The notes below the pieces were generated by a model. That model did not search any database and was not told the origin of the DNA. It worked only from the letters and a program-made list of their open reading frames with translations. Of a DNA stretch of 64,000 nt, positions 1 to 12,313 are shown piece by piece; the stretch's first letter is position 1, and each line of letters begins with the position of its first letter. Location: NCBI GenBank assembly GCA_024180945.1, contig JAKSGN010000007.1, positions 3,968,001-4,032,000 of the forward strand, written 5' to 3'. The DNA is from Macrophomina tecta (lineage: Eukaryota; Ascomycota; Dothideomycetes; Botryosphaeriales; Botryosphaeriaceae). Position numbers and translations under genes: made by a program.

Positions 1-152
1 CGTTCGTCTCGGTAATCTGCCGCTTGCCAACTGGCTGGTTTAGCGGTCATTTGGTCGAGATATCTCTCATCGCCACCCATCTTTTCGCTCCCCGCAATTC
101 CGGTGAGATTGCCCGCTGGCATTTCGTCGACTCCACTCTCAAGCGGCCCTGC

Positions 153-771
153 TTAGAAGCCACGGCCGCCACCACGGCCACGGCCACGGCCACGACCTCC
201 TCTTCCACCGCGTCCGCGGCCACGGCCACGATCGGCCTGCTCCTTCCGTGCCTTGTTCTTTGGCTTCGGTGCGTCGTCGATAAGAAGTGTGTCCAGCGGC
301 AGGCTGTCCGGGAGAATGTAGTAGCGAATGTTTGATCCACGGATGTTTATCGTGTCCAGAGTCATTGTTTCGCGGTTCTTAGGCGTCATCTTGACTGTGC
401 GGAGCGCCGTGTTCATCGTGGGAGAAACAGACGCGATGGTGCCGTTCACAACGGTTCCTACATTTGTTAGTTAGCCTAGTTTCTCAACCCACGGGCGAGC
501 TGCTGCTGCTAAGTGGTCGCGCAAAAGAGCGTAGAAGAGCTAAGCATTTCGCATCAGGGCGGCAGGCAACAGTCGCAAGGGCTGTTTGTTTAGAGTGGAA
601 GACGGCGTACCATTCTTGAGCTCGATTGTGACCGTCTCATTTTGACACTTCATCAAAAATCTGCGAGCGAATCGTCAGCCAGGTCCGCGGTCGGCGCGCC
701 TTGATGGACAGGCTCAGCTTTGCTACGCATTGCAAGACCGAGGAAGGTGAGACTTACCTGACGAGCTTCAT
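153..771 (-). CDS. smd1: Small nuclear ribonucleoprotein SmD1
   Basis: Core Sm-ring protein of the U1, U2, U4 and U5 spliceosomal snRNPs, acting in the nucleus in pre-mRNA splicing. I rebuilt three exons on the minus strand: 758-771, 611-660 and 153-457, giving 122 residues, close to the roughly 120 usual for SmD1. The product starts MKLVRFLMK, keeps the Sm1 block around [11 protein letters not shown] and the Sm2 block [13 protein letters not shown], and ends in an RG-rich tail, the segment that is arginine-methylated in known SmD1. Donors and acceptors are canonical, and a CTAAC-type branch point precedes exon 3. The first exon is only 14 nt, so ORF calling alone would start the protein too late. 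Identity is clear from the Sm2 motif plus the RG tail. Confidence 0.95.
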
Positions 772-1442
772 GATGGGCGGACAATTATGAGTAGTATAAT
801 TTTGTAAAGTCCGAGAATGGGCGGAATACCTTAAGAGCGCAAACACGGTGGTGTGGGAATGGTTTGCGCGGTGGTCGTTAGGGTAGGTGAAGCTGTGGCC
901 GGAGGTGATGTCGACTTTGTCGCCGTGAAACGCAGCTTGGCGCGCTTGCGTAACAGAGCGCGTTTTTGGACTAGCGCGGATGACTCAACGATACAACCAA
1001 TACTCGCTGTCCCTGGCGAGGAATAATGGTTGCCGCCCCGTCGTCTGCCAGGCCATTAACGCGTGGTGTCTATGGAGTAATCTGGGTAGCACGTTGCAGG
1101 TACTTCAAGTACCACCAACAGCAAATAAAGGAGAAGCACGAACAGCATGTTGCCGCTCTTGTGAACCCACAAATTGCTTCTCACTGTTCGCGTGTTATAG
1201 ATGGATGATCGCCGTACAGGCGCAGCTATGGGCAGAAGAACCTGGGACATGCCAGCTGACACTCTGCCGTCAGTTCAGCGCCATACCGTACTTGCGGGCT
1301 GGTCCAGGAAAATGCGATTGGAAGACGATGCAGTGGATCAAGTACATAAGTAGATTGCGTGCCTGAGTTGGATAATAAACCATCCTACGCCGTGTCCTGG
1401 GAATGCTGAGGTCTAGCTCAAGGGCAAACTCCTCCTGCGTAC
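772..1442. other. Intergenic region between smd1 and pkr1
   Basis: This should hold the smd1 promoter (just above 771) and the pkr1 3' end. Short open frames occur on both strands, but none has a recognisable domain or splice-supported extension. I see no RNA gene or repeat. Confidence 0.5.
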
Positions 1443-2051
1443 CTATCTCTCCTGTTCGATCTTCTCCCACTCGCTGTCCGTGCTGCTCTCCGCTCCCTCG
1501 CCGGGGCTCCTTCTGTTCTTCAACGCGTCGTCGACCATGGCCGTAAGGCTCGTCTGCGCGCCTGTCGTCGAGCTGGCCGCGGAAGCCGCGCCTGGCTGTG
1601 AAAGCGAGGCGGTGGTAGGAGCCTGGCCAGCCCTCGCGCTCTTGCCAACGTCGACTTCAGTCTCAGTCTCGGTCTCGGTCTCGGTGTCATCGCCGGTGTC
1701 CATTCCCTCCCCCTCGCCGCCTTCCCTGCCCACTGCCGGCTCACGCGCGGTGGCTACGTCGTCGGCCTCCCTGCTCTTCTCGCGCTCGCGATGCCTCCGT
1801 TCCCGGATCTTCTTGGCGGCCTCTTCCTTTTCTTGTGCCTGGCGCAGCTCGTTGGCGAACCAGTTGATAGCCCACCACAGGCCGCCACACAGAATGGACA
1901 AGACGACAAAGTGTATGCTGTAGGTGGCAACGAGGAGGGCGAAGAGGACGAGCTGCAGGGCCGCGAAGCTGGCGTTGGTGGCGACGAGGAGGGTGGGGGT
2001 GGGGCCCGGAGTGAAGATGGAGTTCCAGAGGTTCTCGAAAAACTGCGACAT
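1443..2051 (-). CDS. pkr1: V-ATPase assembly factor Pkr1
   Basis: Small ER membrane protein of the Pkr1 family, which helps assemble the V0 sector of the vacuolar H+-ATPase in yeast. The single exon encodes 202 residues from an ATG at 2051. The N-terminus MSQFFENLWNSIFTPG followed by TPTLLVATN is the family signature. Two hydrophobic segments lie at about residues 20-45 and 46-66, the second containing ILCGGLWWAINWFANEL. The rest is a charged, low-complexity cytosolic tail: an Arg/Glu-rich helix, then a Thr-Glu repeat of about ten residues encoded by a GAGACT/GAGACC-like repeat near 1662-1690, then a Ser/Ala-rich end. The tail is longer than the hydrophobic core requires and is the variable part of the family. 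Family assignment rests on the N-terminal 70 residues. Confidence 0.9.
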   Translation of the reverse strand: MSQFFENLWNSIFTPGPTPTLLVATNASFAALQLVLFALLVATYSIHFVVLSILCGGLWWAINWFANELRQAQEKEEAAKKIRERRHREREKSREADDVATAREPAVGREGGEGEGMDTGDDTETETETETEVDVGKSARAGQAPTTASLSQPGAASAASSTTGAQTSLTAMVDDALKNRRSPGEGAESSTDSEWEKIEQER

Positions 2052-3156
2052 GGCGGGCTGGCGGTTGGCCTGGCGTGGGCTCGGCTGGTGACGTTATCGC
2101 TGGGCGCAGGCGCGGGGTTGGATGCGGTGGGCTTTGAGAGTAGCAGGGTGCAACGCGAGCAGAAGCTGCACGGAGATTGTGGCTGCGAGAAGATGTGGCT
2201 CGCGCCCGGTGGCAGGCTGAGCGAGCGAGGGAGGCAGACAGGAAGTGAGTGGGTGGGCTGGTGCGCTGAGGGCTGGAAGTGGGCTGGGTGATTGGGGACG
2301 GGCTGCGCTGTTGGCCGCGGACCTGGACCTCGACCTGGCCCGGCAACACCTCGTCGTGCTCGAGGTGCTTTACTTGTGTAGAGTGCTGCCTGCCCACCGC
2401 CGTGCGCGAAAGGTATCCGGTGCGTCTGGTGAAGGCGCTACACCGGGTTTGAGGCAGCCATGTCACACGCCCAACGCTGACTCGATCAACTTATCGTGTG
2501 CCGCGGGGGGGCTGCTGCGCTGGGTATGCCGCGTGGAGCCGCAACGAATAGGTAGAGGCACATCTCCGTTCCACATCACACACATTCCTGCGCGGTAGTC
2601 CCCCGTCCACGTGCTGCAGGGCTGGCTCACAAGCTTCAGCACGGCCCCGCAACCCTCCATTTGCTCCCTAACCCCCTCCCCCGCCTTTTTCTACGCTTCT
2701 CCACCGGCCAGCCCTCCAATGCCGATGAGTCCATGTGCCGTGATTCTGTATCTCTCGAGGGCCACCCTGGCCCTCTTCGACCATTGTCACCGCGCCAGAG
2801 CCCTCGATAGACTGTACTGCTACGTCTGCTGTCCTGGTGGCAACCAAGTTGTCCGGTACCCTTGGAAGAGAGGGCAGCGTTAGAACTCAACCACCGCCAC
2901 ATGATCCTTCGCGGAATCATTGCAACGGTCGACGAGCAAGCACGCACATGGAACTGTAGCCTTTGCGTAAAGTCATTGCTAATATTGTTCTAGACATCCA
3001 ATTTATCGCCGTGGTATAGAGCGTCCGTAAAAGCAATTCGGTCATCAAAATCATGCAACATTCCATGACCGCACATCCTTCTTTCCTTCTCTTGCACACT
3101 TCCTGCCCGCACTAGCTCACATCAATACACATGTCGTTTCATCTTCAACCAGCAGT
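2052..3156. other. Intergenic region, pkr1 promoter and transporter 3' flank
   Basis: About 1.1 kb between two minus-strand genes. The left part is GC-rich and should contain the pkr1 promoter; the right part precedes the transporter stop codon. Open frames of up to about 100 codons are present but show no domain. No RNA gene or mobile element recognised. Confidence 0.5.
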
Positions 3157-5366
3157 TCATGGCTGGACAGCGTCGGCCGACTCGACGTCCGAGTTCGCTG
3201 ACACTCTCCCGACAATTTCCGCCTCAATGCGTAATCTTCTGGATTCCTCGGCTTCACTGCTCCTGTCCTTGAACACATGGTCCATCTGCTCGAGCGTACG
3301 GCCGTTGGTCTCGGGGACGAAGAAGAAAGTCCACACAAAGCCCAGAACGCAGAAGACTGCGAAGAACGTGTAGGCGCCGAAGCCGGTATTCTGGACAAGC
3401 GGGGGTGTGATCAAGCCAATGATGAAGTTGTTCAGCCACTGCGATTGGTCAGTATGTGGGGTGGAACGTGGCCATCAACTCCTTGGGGGTATGACTTACG
3501 TTTGAGCAAGTCGACAAGGCGACACCTTTGGCCCGCAGCGACGAGGGGAAGACTTCGGAAGGAACAGCTGAAAAGAAGCGTTAGCTCATGTGCCAATGGT
3601 CCGTCAAGTACAAGTTCCAACTACTAGTCTCTCGGCCCCCGCGGAAATGCGCTTACCCCAAGGCACAGGCCCCCATGAAGCACCAAAAGCTAGGCAAGGT
3701 CAGTATACAAAGCCTGTTGCGAGGAAGCTGCGTGGGAACTTACCGAGCATATACACGAAGAGGAAAGCAACGCTGGTCCAACCTTGAGTTTTGTGTGCGG
3801 GCCAGTTGTCATCGTACTTGCCTACCAACACGGCAATGATGATGTGTGCGATCCCCATGATGGCCGCCCCCCAGAGAAGAAGCGGGCGGCGTCCAAAGCG
3901 ATCCATGGTAAAGATCGAGCTTGCAACACCCACCAGTTGGGCAACATTGAGAACACCGGCCAATACGAGTTGCATCGAGTAGTCCTGGCCCATTGTCTCA
4001 AACAGAGTCGGCGCATAATAGATGAGGGCGTTGATGCCGACGAATTGCTGGAAGAACATCATTCCCATACCGACATGCGTGCGGCGCCAGCAACCCTTCT
4101 TGAAACAATCGGCCCAGGAGGCGAGCTCGAGTTTGATACGGTCGCTCGCCTTCCTGCTACCGAAGAGCAAGGGGTGCTTCTCCTGAGCCACCTCCTTCTG
4201 GAAAGCAACCTCGGTGCGGATGTCATACCACTCCTGTAGTATTCTTGTGTCACTCTTGGGCAACTGGCGCAGCTTGGCAAGGCTTTCGAGGGCCTCCTGG
4301 TCCCGGCCCTTGGACGCAAGCCAGCGCGGGGAGAAGGGCAGGAAAACGATTCCGACACCCAGCACGAGACCGGGCAGGATCTGGAGCAAGAAGGGCAAGC
4401 GCCACGACCATTCGCTCGGCATGTACTGCGTGCCGTAAGTGATCCAGTAAGCAATGACGATACCAGTCACAATACTGAACTCTTCAAGGACGAGAAGAGC
4501 GCCGCGGATTTCGGGAGGCGAGATCTCGGATATGAATAACGGAGCGACCATAGAAAGCCTGGCTGAAGTCAATCCCGGTACTGTTGTGGAGAAGTCAAGC
4601 TCTGTGGGTACTCACATGCCGATGCCGACGCCACCAATCAGCCGGGCGACAACAAGCATAGTGTAATCGACGGCGGCAGTCTGTAGTGCAGATCCGATGG
4701 TAAAGATGAAGACCGCCAGGACAATGGAGTACTTTCGGGATATCTTATCCGCAATCCAACCCTGATTGAAGGCTCCTGTGGAGCAACGGCATTAGCGATT
4801 CGCAGCAGTGACGCAACTCCCCACGGGGATCAAGACTTACCCAGCAAGGCACCGAGCTCGATCATTGCCGTTAATAGGCCCTTCCAAAAGCCGGCGCCCG
4901 ATGCTGTATCCGAGACACGAGGAAAGACGTCGAGAAACTGCGGCATGACCAAAATCACCGACACCACGCCTTGGCTGCAGCGACGGCACATCAGCAACGC
5001 TCAACTGCGAGCAGGCTGAGAGCAAGGGTGGAACGTACTCGTAACCGAAGAGCAGGCCGCCCATGGCGGAGAAGGCGGCACAGAGGGCGACATAGCTGGA
5101 GTAGAAGAGGCCGCGAAATCCTGTGGACGGCGGAGGGTCAGCAGGCCTAATGGCAGCGAGACGAGAGACGGCGGGGCGGCCTCACCAGGTGGGCCGTATG
5201 GCTGACGGGTCTCGAAGACGGGACGGTCAGAGCGAATGGGTGCAACTTCCTTGTGAGGTTCCGGGAGCGGGCCGTCGACCTTTGCGGGCAGAGAAGTGTC
5301 GAGCTTGTCCATGGCGGTGCTGAGCATGGAAAGGGACTGGCAGGCACTGTCGCTTTGCTCAGCCAT
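3157..5366 (-). CDS. MFS sugar transporter (hexose/quinate type)
   Basis: Plasma-membrane major facilitator of the sugar porter family, likely a proton symporter or facilitator for a hexose or related polyol. Eight exons: 5186-5366, 5039-5120, 4841-4974, 4616-4775, 3744-4558, 3657-3689, 3500-3567 and 3157-3438, giving 584 residues with all junctions canonical. Motifs in order: GYDQGVVSVILVM in the first helices, DKISRKYSIV after helix 2, RLIGGVGIGMLSMVAPLF, a PESPR-equivalent FSPRWLAS, QQFVGINALIYYAP in helix 7, DRFGRRPLLL, and the terminal PETNGRTLE. About 60 hydrophilic residues precede helix 1. The ATG at 5366 lies just upstream of the SDSACQSLS segment. Substrate cannot be read from sequence. 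No regulator or metabolic gene nearby suggests a cluster. Confidence 0.92.
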
Positions 5367-6405
5367 TGAGCAGACCACGGCGGCTTTATAGCTGGTCGGC
5401 GATGTTGGCAGGCTCGCTGGGGAAGGGATACGCGCAGTGTTTTTATTATCACAGCGGTGGGCGGGCACTGGGCGCCGGGCGGAGACTAGCCGCGTTGGCA
5501 GGCACAGTGGCCGCCCAGCAGGAGAAGCTTCGGGAAGAGCGCTTGGTGGAGCTTCGCATTCACCTCTCCCATCGCCGCTTTGGGCGGCTCGCGATAGTGC
5601 CCGCGCGGCTCAAGGGACGCCTGGGCGCCCAGCCCTGCTCTACCCCGCGTTCCCAATCGCGGCTGCGGGACTGGCGCTGCCTTTCTCCAGCTTTTCGGAA
5701 ACCATGTTGCGAGGAAACCCAATGCCGACTTGACTATCTCGGCCTTTGCGCGGCCGCTAGGTGCTGGGCGTGTTTGCACTGTTTGCTTGCCTGTTCCTCC
5801 TGAGTCCTGGCCGCTGCATCTTCGTCGGCACTGATGCCCACCGCGCGGAGCACCGCGCCGGCGTGGCCTGCGACACCTGCCTCGCCAGAATCTTCTTTGA
5901 GTTGAGTAGACTGCCTTGGAAGTTCGCCGAATCGCCCAGCACACGTGCTGAGGCGCCCTTATCACCTCACCGCACGGCCTCCATTGCGACGAGACCCTTC
6001 GGCCCACGCTCGGCGCTGCCGCCGGAACCGAAGCTGCCGATTCCTGCCGATTGCTGCCTTGGATATCGATTCTCTTTACTGTCGGGCGTGCTAAACGCTG
6101 TCACGGAGCTAATCCGGCCATTGCATACATACATCATCACTCTATCACCTTGTATCTGTTCGCTCGCTAGATAACAATGCCGCAGCAACTCGGGCTATGC
6201 TATAACACACGGAGAAGGCCTCCCTCCGCAATGGCAGACCGTGGGCAACACCAAGACGCCTACCGCGCGACAGGAATAAAATTTTCACTCTGAAAAGGCC
6301 CTGGCCGGTGGACCGCAGACTCGGCGGAGATAACGCCCAACCGCCTGCAAATAGCCCGCTGAACTGAATGGTAAGTATGAGAAACTCGGCTCCTCTCACT
6401 ACACT
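5367..6405. other. Intergenic region, transporter promoter and recQ 3' flank
   Basis: About 1 kb separating two minus-strand genes. A minus-strand open frame at 5486-6007 is Arg/Gly/Pro-rich with no recognisable fold, so I do not call it. The first 100 bases above 5366 are GC-rich. No RNA gene seen. Confidence 0.5.
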
Positions 6406-9400
6406 TCACGTAGGCATCATTCCGATGCCTCCTCCGCCTCCTTGGCCCCCTTTCTTCGAATACGTTGTGGACCCACCAGTGCCACCGCCTTCACGTTTCC
6501 TACTCGCGGTCTTCTTTGAAACACCTGTGCCATCTGCGCTACGACTGTAGTCACTCGTAGAGCCTCTTCTAGATCCCTTTCGATAAGAAGGCTTCTTTCC
6601 GGCGTTGTATCGGTGGATTCCGGTCGCAGGCCGCTTCGATCGACCACCCGCCGGCCCCGCCGTAGCTCTTGCTGACGTTTGAGCTTGGCTGAAGCGTTCA
6701 TTGAATGCTTCCACCTCAGGATCAGCTTCGCCTCGCGGGAAATAACTGCTTCGGACGTCCCCAGCATCATCTGGTTCGGGTTCTTCATCGAAGTTACCTT
6801 CATATTCCTCCTCATCTTCATCGCTGATTTCAATGATCTCGTGGTTCGGGTCCTTCACCCTGTCCGGCTGCGGACCGCTCATCGCGTCGAAGTCATCCTT
6901 GAATTGCTTGATCAGTCTGAGGAACCGATCACCGTAGAACATCACCATCTGACGATCGATGCCCGGGATCTCCTGAAGCTCCTCTGGTGTTGCGGGAAAG
7001 CTAATGGCCATCTCTCGAAGCACCGTGTCCGTGAACGGATGAGCACGCAGGTTCCGCGATATCAGAATCCTCTGGCACTCGCTTCTGCCTGCTTGCACGA
7101 AGGCTTCGACAACGTCTTGATGGATCTCGTCTAACCTGGCCATTTTCTCATCAGTTGTAATAGGCGGACCAAGCTTTTGACGTGACGTCTTGCTACTTTT
7201 GGCGATCATCCTAGACCTTGGGAGTGGCGCCGGTTCGTAGGTTTCTGACTCATCTTCAGCCTTGGACTCAGCCTGGTTTTCAAGCAAAAATCCATCATCA
7301 TCGTTATCTCGGCGCGTGATATTTGTCTTGTGCTTGGTCCGTGATGCTCCTTGCACAGGAGACGAGACGTTCGTCGATAGCGGGTAATATTCGAGTGCGG
7401 CAGCAACGCCTGTGCCTTTACGTTTGGTGGCGGACTTGGCTTTACTGTTCTTGTGTTGTCTCGGTGAGACGCGGACGTGCATCTGAATCCGTTCTTGTCG
7501 TGACTTGAATGTATTGAAGTTGCGACCGAGCTGCGAATGATTAGACGCCGTTTTCTATGTCTCATGAAGAAAGAGGCTCACCTTGATGTACTGCGAAGTA
7601 AACCCCTTACCATTCACATGGTTCTTCTCCTGAAGCGCACCCTCACTGATCAACCGCTGGAATAGACGCTCAGCGTCTCCTCGCTCGAGGCCGGAACCGG
7701 CACCGTATTCTTCCAGGCAATCGTGACCGAGATCCTTGATTCTTTTGGAGCTGGCACCACGGAACACGTCTGAACAGTGCAGTAGTGTTACGTTCTCCGT
7801 TTGGATCTTTTGGACCAATGTGACAGCCTCGGCAGCCAGGTCAGTGAAGTCGCGATACTCAAAGGTCGTAGTAGAGTTGCAATTGTCGCATTCCGCGTCG
7901 CAATCCTCAGCTCTGAAGGATTCATTGAAATACGCGAGCACCTGAACGCGCCTGCAGTCCGCCTTATTTTCGCAGAATTGGACGACATTACGGAGCATGG
8001 CATACTGCCGCTCCTTCTGCTGTCGGCTTCCCTCGCCCTCCTTTATCATTTTCTTGAGGATGGTTGTGTCCTGATAGCCGTAGAAAAGGTAGCAGCCTGA
8101 TCGCTTCCCATCACGGCCAGCTCGACCGGTTTCTTGGTAGTAACCTTCCAAGCTTTTGGGAATGCTGTGATGTATGACGAACCGAACGTCGGGCTTGTCA
8201 ATGCCCATCCCGAAGGCGATGGTTGCAACAATGACTTTGTACCCACCAGCCTGCCAAGACTTCTGCGTTTCCGACTTCTCTGCTGATTCCATGCCTGCGT
8301 GGTAGTGATGTGCGGAGATGTTGTGTTTCTCTCGCAATTGTTGAGCAATCACTTCGCACTTCTTCCTAGATAGGCAATACACGATACCAGACTGCCCCCG
8401 ATATTGAGTCTTGATAATATCAGCGATTTTCTGGAGGGTATCTTCCCGTTTTCCTTTCGTTCGCACTTCGTAATACAGGTTCGGCCGGTTGAAACTCTGT
8501 GCGAAGATCTCACACCCCTGAATTCCGAGATTGTGAATTGTATCGACTTTGACGTTTTGCGTGGCTGTAGCCGTCAGAGCCATGACAGGAACCCCAATGA
8601 ATTGCCGCCGGGTTTCCCCAAGGGCTTTGTAGTCTGGCCGAAAGTCGTGACCCCACTGGCTGACGCAGTGCGCTTCGTCGATCACGATCCGTGCCAGTCG
8701 CTGGCGGTGATGAAGATCTTGCAACATGTTGACCATGGCTTGGTTCTTGTTGAGCATTTCTGGCGTGACATACAGAACCTGGATAAACTTTTCCACCTGT
8801 GGTTCTCGCAAAGCGTTCATAATAAAGCGGCGCTGCTCATAACTAAGCTCTCCATTGATGTAAAAAGCTTGGATGTGGAGCGCTCTCAGATGGTTGACCT
8901 GATCTTCCATCAGACTTAGGAGAGGGGAGATGACAACAGTCACTCCACGTGTCTTGCCGCTTTGGACCACCGCAGGGAGTTGGTAGCAGAGGGATTTTCC
9001 GCCCCCAGTGGGCATAAGGACGAAGCAGTCCTTGCCCGCCAATGTTGCATTGATAGTCTCGAGCTGATGGGGACGAAAGCCCCTCAGGTGGAATTGGTCC
9101 TTCAAAGTTTTCTTCACTTCGCCGGTCCAAGGGAACTGGGCTTGATTCACTGGAGGCCCCATCGAAGCAGAAGCTCTTGTGCTTGGATTCCTTTTCAACG
9201 TATCTCGGCCCAGCTGTTGGCGGGCGCAATTCCCAGAAGTTTCTTGAAAGATATGGCGATCGTCTTCTTTCCACTCCTGCCCGCTGTTAGCGTCAAGGGC
9301 CTGTGCATCTCCCGTTGCGTCCAACATGTCTTCGTCATTCAATGAAAAGTCACCATATTCGTCTTCGTCTTCGTCGATGAGGTTGGCTGGTGGCGTGCCC

Positions 9401-11676
9401 ATGTTCCTACCAAGTAATGCTTCCTCGTCCAACTCGATGTCATTCTCATCAAAATAGACACCCCTGGCACTGATACTTGGTTGCGCATGGACTCGTGGCG
9501 GCATCGTGTAAGTATCGCTAGCATCATGTCTATCGCGATCTCCTGGATCAGGTTCATTGAAGGTTTCACCCTCGAAATTGCCGTGAAAACAATCATCGAC
9601 CACTTCTAAGGTATTTCCTGGGTCGTCTGACGTCACAAGAGTAGCTTTGTCTTGGCCAGTTCTCGTAACTACGTCCTTTGCCACGACCTGGGTTTGTTGG
9701 ATCCTTTGTGTCGGAGGTGCATCAGAGACTTCCTGTGTCCATTGCTTCCCCTTATCGTGGGGTCCTATAGCAACTTGCGTAGAACGGACCATGACCTTGG
9801 TGGGAGATGCTTGTGATTGACCGCACAGGTGCACAGAATCACCCTGTCCGCTAATAAAACCCGCAGTCCTCATCAATTTGATCATCTCAACTTCGACGTT
9901 CCTTAGGTGCTCGCTTGCAGCCTTCATTTGCGCCTCGGTCTCGTGGAAGTCCGTCAAATCGTGGCTATACTCTGTTTCCATGAAACTAAGTACCCTCTTG
10001 GCAAGCTCCTTCTTCTTCAAATTGGCCTTGAGAAAGCGGCCTCGGGTCTCCACAAGATTTTCGATAACTCCCTTGCGCTTGAGGACGGCTTTTGACTGTT
10101 CGACCAGCTCCCTAGACGGGATATCGTACTCTTCCAGAAAATCAGTCTGTGCTTTTCTCAGCCGGCGTACCTCAGTCTCAAGCTCTCCACAAATTGCCTG
10201 CAAACAGCTCTCAGGCCACTCCGCAAAGTCTGAGGCTGCCTTTCGTTCCCCCTTGGACAAAAGAGACGGAGAAGCTTGACAAGAGCTAGGAGTCGCCATT
10301 GGATCTCCCAGGACGATACTCGCATGTGGTGTCTTGGAGGGTAACGGCAGTCGCTTCTCGGCTGGGCCTGCTTGTCTGACTGGAGGAGCAGAGTTTCCTC
10401 TACATTCGTGCCACCAATAGTCTTTGGATTCTTCAATGGCGAAGGATTTTGAGCCAAAGGTTTTGACTGGGCTTTGAAGGCCAGATGACTTCTCCAGAAT
10501 GTTTGGGAAAGGCGCGACCTCTTGCCGGCCATCAAGCTCAAACGCATCTTCATCTTCCGAGTCAGCAATGATTCGCCACTTGTTCCGGTGCGATGCTTTC
10601 ACAGGACTCCGCCTCTCTTCATCAGCCGGCCGGCCAAGATCAATCCAGTCGACCCTCTTGGGGGAGCGAGAGGGCTTGCGAAGAGTGACACGGCCCGAGC
10701 CACCGTCAAATCGCCCAGAATGGATACGGTCCAGTAGTTTCCTCTTCTTTGGAATGGACTTCAGCGGGCTCTCCAGGACGCGCTGGTTATCCTCGACATC
10801 GGCATCAAGACTGGGGCTATTTTGCAGAGACACGAAGTTGTCGTCGTTGTTGTCGAGTATTGGTAGGAGCTGAGGCGGCAGTGCGGCAGATTTTTGGGCA
10901 ATGGTAGAGTATGGAGGTGGAGGGTCTTCATAATCCTCTGTGGGGGCAAATGCATCGCGCGCCAAAGTCCCCGATGGCCCATCCTGCACTCTCGGCCTTC
11001 CGTGGGCTGTGCTTTCCCCGAGCTGACCACTCTTCCGTTTACGGGAAGCAGATGCGGGGACTTGAACGCTGGGACTCGAACCAGCACGAGGGTCGGAGTC
11101 ACCAGTCAAGTCAATCGCATCAATATCAGTCATATCCACGTCATCCAACAGCGCCTTCTGCGACCTTATATGCTCCTTCTCTCTAGAGTCCGCCAGATAT
11201 CCCCTCGAGACTGTGCCATTGGATTCTGTTTGCCGCTTCGACGGTTCTAAGGAGACACTACTTAGCTTCTCCTTGAAACTGCCGGGCGAGCCGACTAAGG
11301 GCTTCCGACCTGAGTACGCCTGGGATATGAGGCGAGGTTTCGAGGTGGAGCCAGGAGCGGCTCGGAGCTTGGCCATAGTGGGGCGAGCCTCAGAGTCGGG
11401 GTCTTCGATTGTGAGCGTGGCGGTGGTTGCTACTTCGCTGTCACTGGGGGCGAGTGGGCGAACGTCGGGAACGATAGGCTGCGACCGCGGTGGTTCGTTC
11501 GAAGGCGTATCGCTTGCGAGGTCAAGGACCTCGGCAGCGATGCCTTGGGATCCCAGAGTGCCAGAGCTTGGTGGAGCGTTGGGAAGCGGCAGGACTAGGT
11601 GCTGGCCTGCGGGTGGCAGGAATGGCTTCGTGTTCAGCAACCAAGATAGGTGGGTCTTGAGGTTGTGGATGGTCAT
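6406..11676 (-). CDS. RecQ-family ATP-dependent DNA helicase (Sgs1/BLM/QDE-3 type)
   Basis: 3'-5' DNA helicase acting in the nucleus on recombination intermediates and stalled forks; the Neurospora homologue QDE-3 also feeds RNA silencing. Two exons, 7582-11676 and 6406-7530, with a 51-nt intron, encode 1739 residues. The ATG at 11676 begins MTIHNLKTHLSWLL, a start typical of filamentous-fungal RecQs; an upstream in-frame extension has no ATG support. The first ~860 residues are low-complexity and acidic/serine-rich. Helicase motifs follow: LMPTGGGKSLCYQLPA (Walker A, about residue 893), VIDEAHCVSQWGHDFRP (about 999), ATIAFGMGIDKPDVRFV and YYQETGRAGRDG. The RecQ zinc-binding cysteines CRRVQ...CDAECDNC lie at about 1243-1265, then the winged-helix region. 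The HRDC domain is at about 1490-1570. The tail is Gly/Arg-rich. It shares a divergent promoter with the decarboxylase at 12314. Confidence 0.95.
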
Positions 11677-12313
11677 TTGGTGGGTGCGCCAATGGGGAGA
11701 GTCAAGCTCATGGCGAGGTGGTACGCGGCGGCGGCGGCGGGGTCGAGAAACGGTGTGTTGTTCGCGTCGTTGGCAGCGAAGTCGCGTCTCGAGAAATCGC
11801 GTGTTGCAGGTAAACACGCCTAATCACGTGCCCGTCGGGTTAGGCACACCTACCGTCCCGCATCACCTACATCCACATCTCCGCGGCAACCCGCATCCGT
11901 CACCCTTTTCATGGTCGTTATGCGCAGCGCGAGCTTTGGATTCCTTTGGACGCGGTCTCAGCCTCTGGCAACAGATGCGTACGAGGAGTGGAAGCAGTAG
12001 TCCGGCCGTAAGAGTCAATAGAAACTTACATTAGGACGATGGGTTCAACTCCTTTCTGGCAATGATGGTATATTGAATCAACGTGTGAATCTGGAGCATT
12101 CTGGCCGACATTAGCAGCTCGCTAAAGCAGCTTACTGAGGTCTGTTGCCCCTTTGACGCGCGCCGACACCGACCAGCACGATGAGATGACTCCTCCGGCT
12201 AAACCTGACTAAACCGGTGTAGTCAACCCCCTGCGCCGCTTGTGAAGATAAAATGGCTCCCGTTCTCAACAAGCCTGTGTACAGGCAGCTTCAAACAACA
12301 AGCCCCGGAAAAC
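11677..12313. promoter_or_regulatory. Divergent promoter region, recQ / decarboxylase
   Basis: 637 bases between two divergent start codons (11676 minus, 12314 plus), so both promoters must lie here. I see no assignable factor site or RNA gene. Position is the only evidence. Confidence 0.45.

Noticed and set aside
1480..1923. Plus-strand frame of 147 codons
   Set aside because: Antisense to pkr1; its Ser/Val-rich repeat is the complement of the pkr1 Thr-Glu repeat.
5486..6007. 173-codon minus-strand open frame upstream of the transporter
   Set aside because: Arg/Gly/Pro-rich, no recognisable fold, and lies in the expected promoter region.
11050..11092. tRNA T-arm-like sequence (GGTTCGAGTCC on the minus strand)
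   Set aside because: Lies inside the recQ coding sequence and no acceptor, D or anticodon arm can be built around it.
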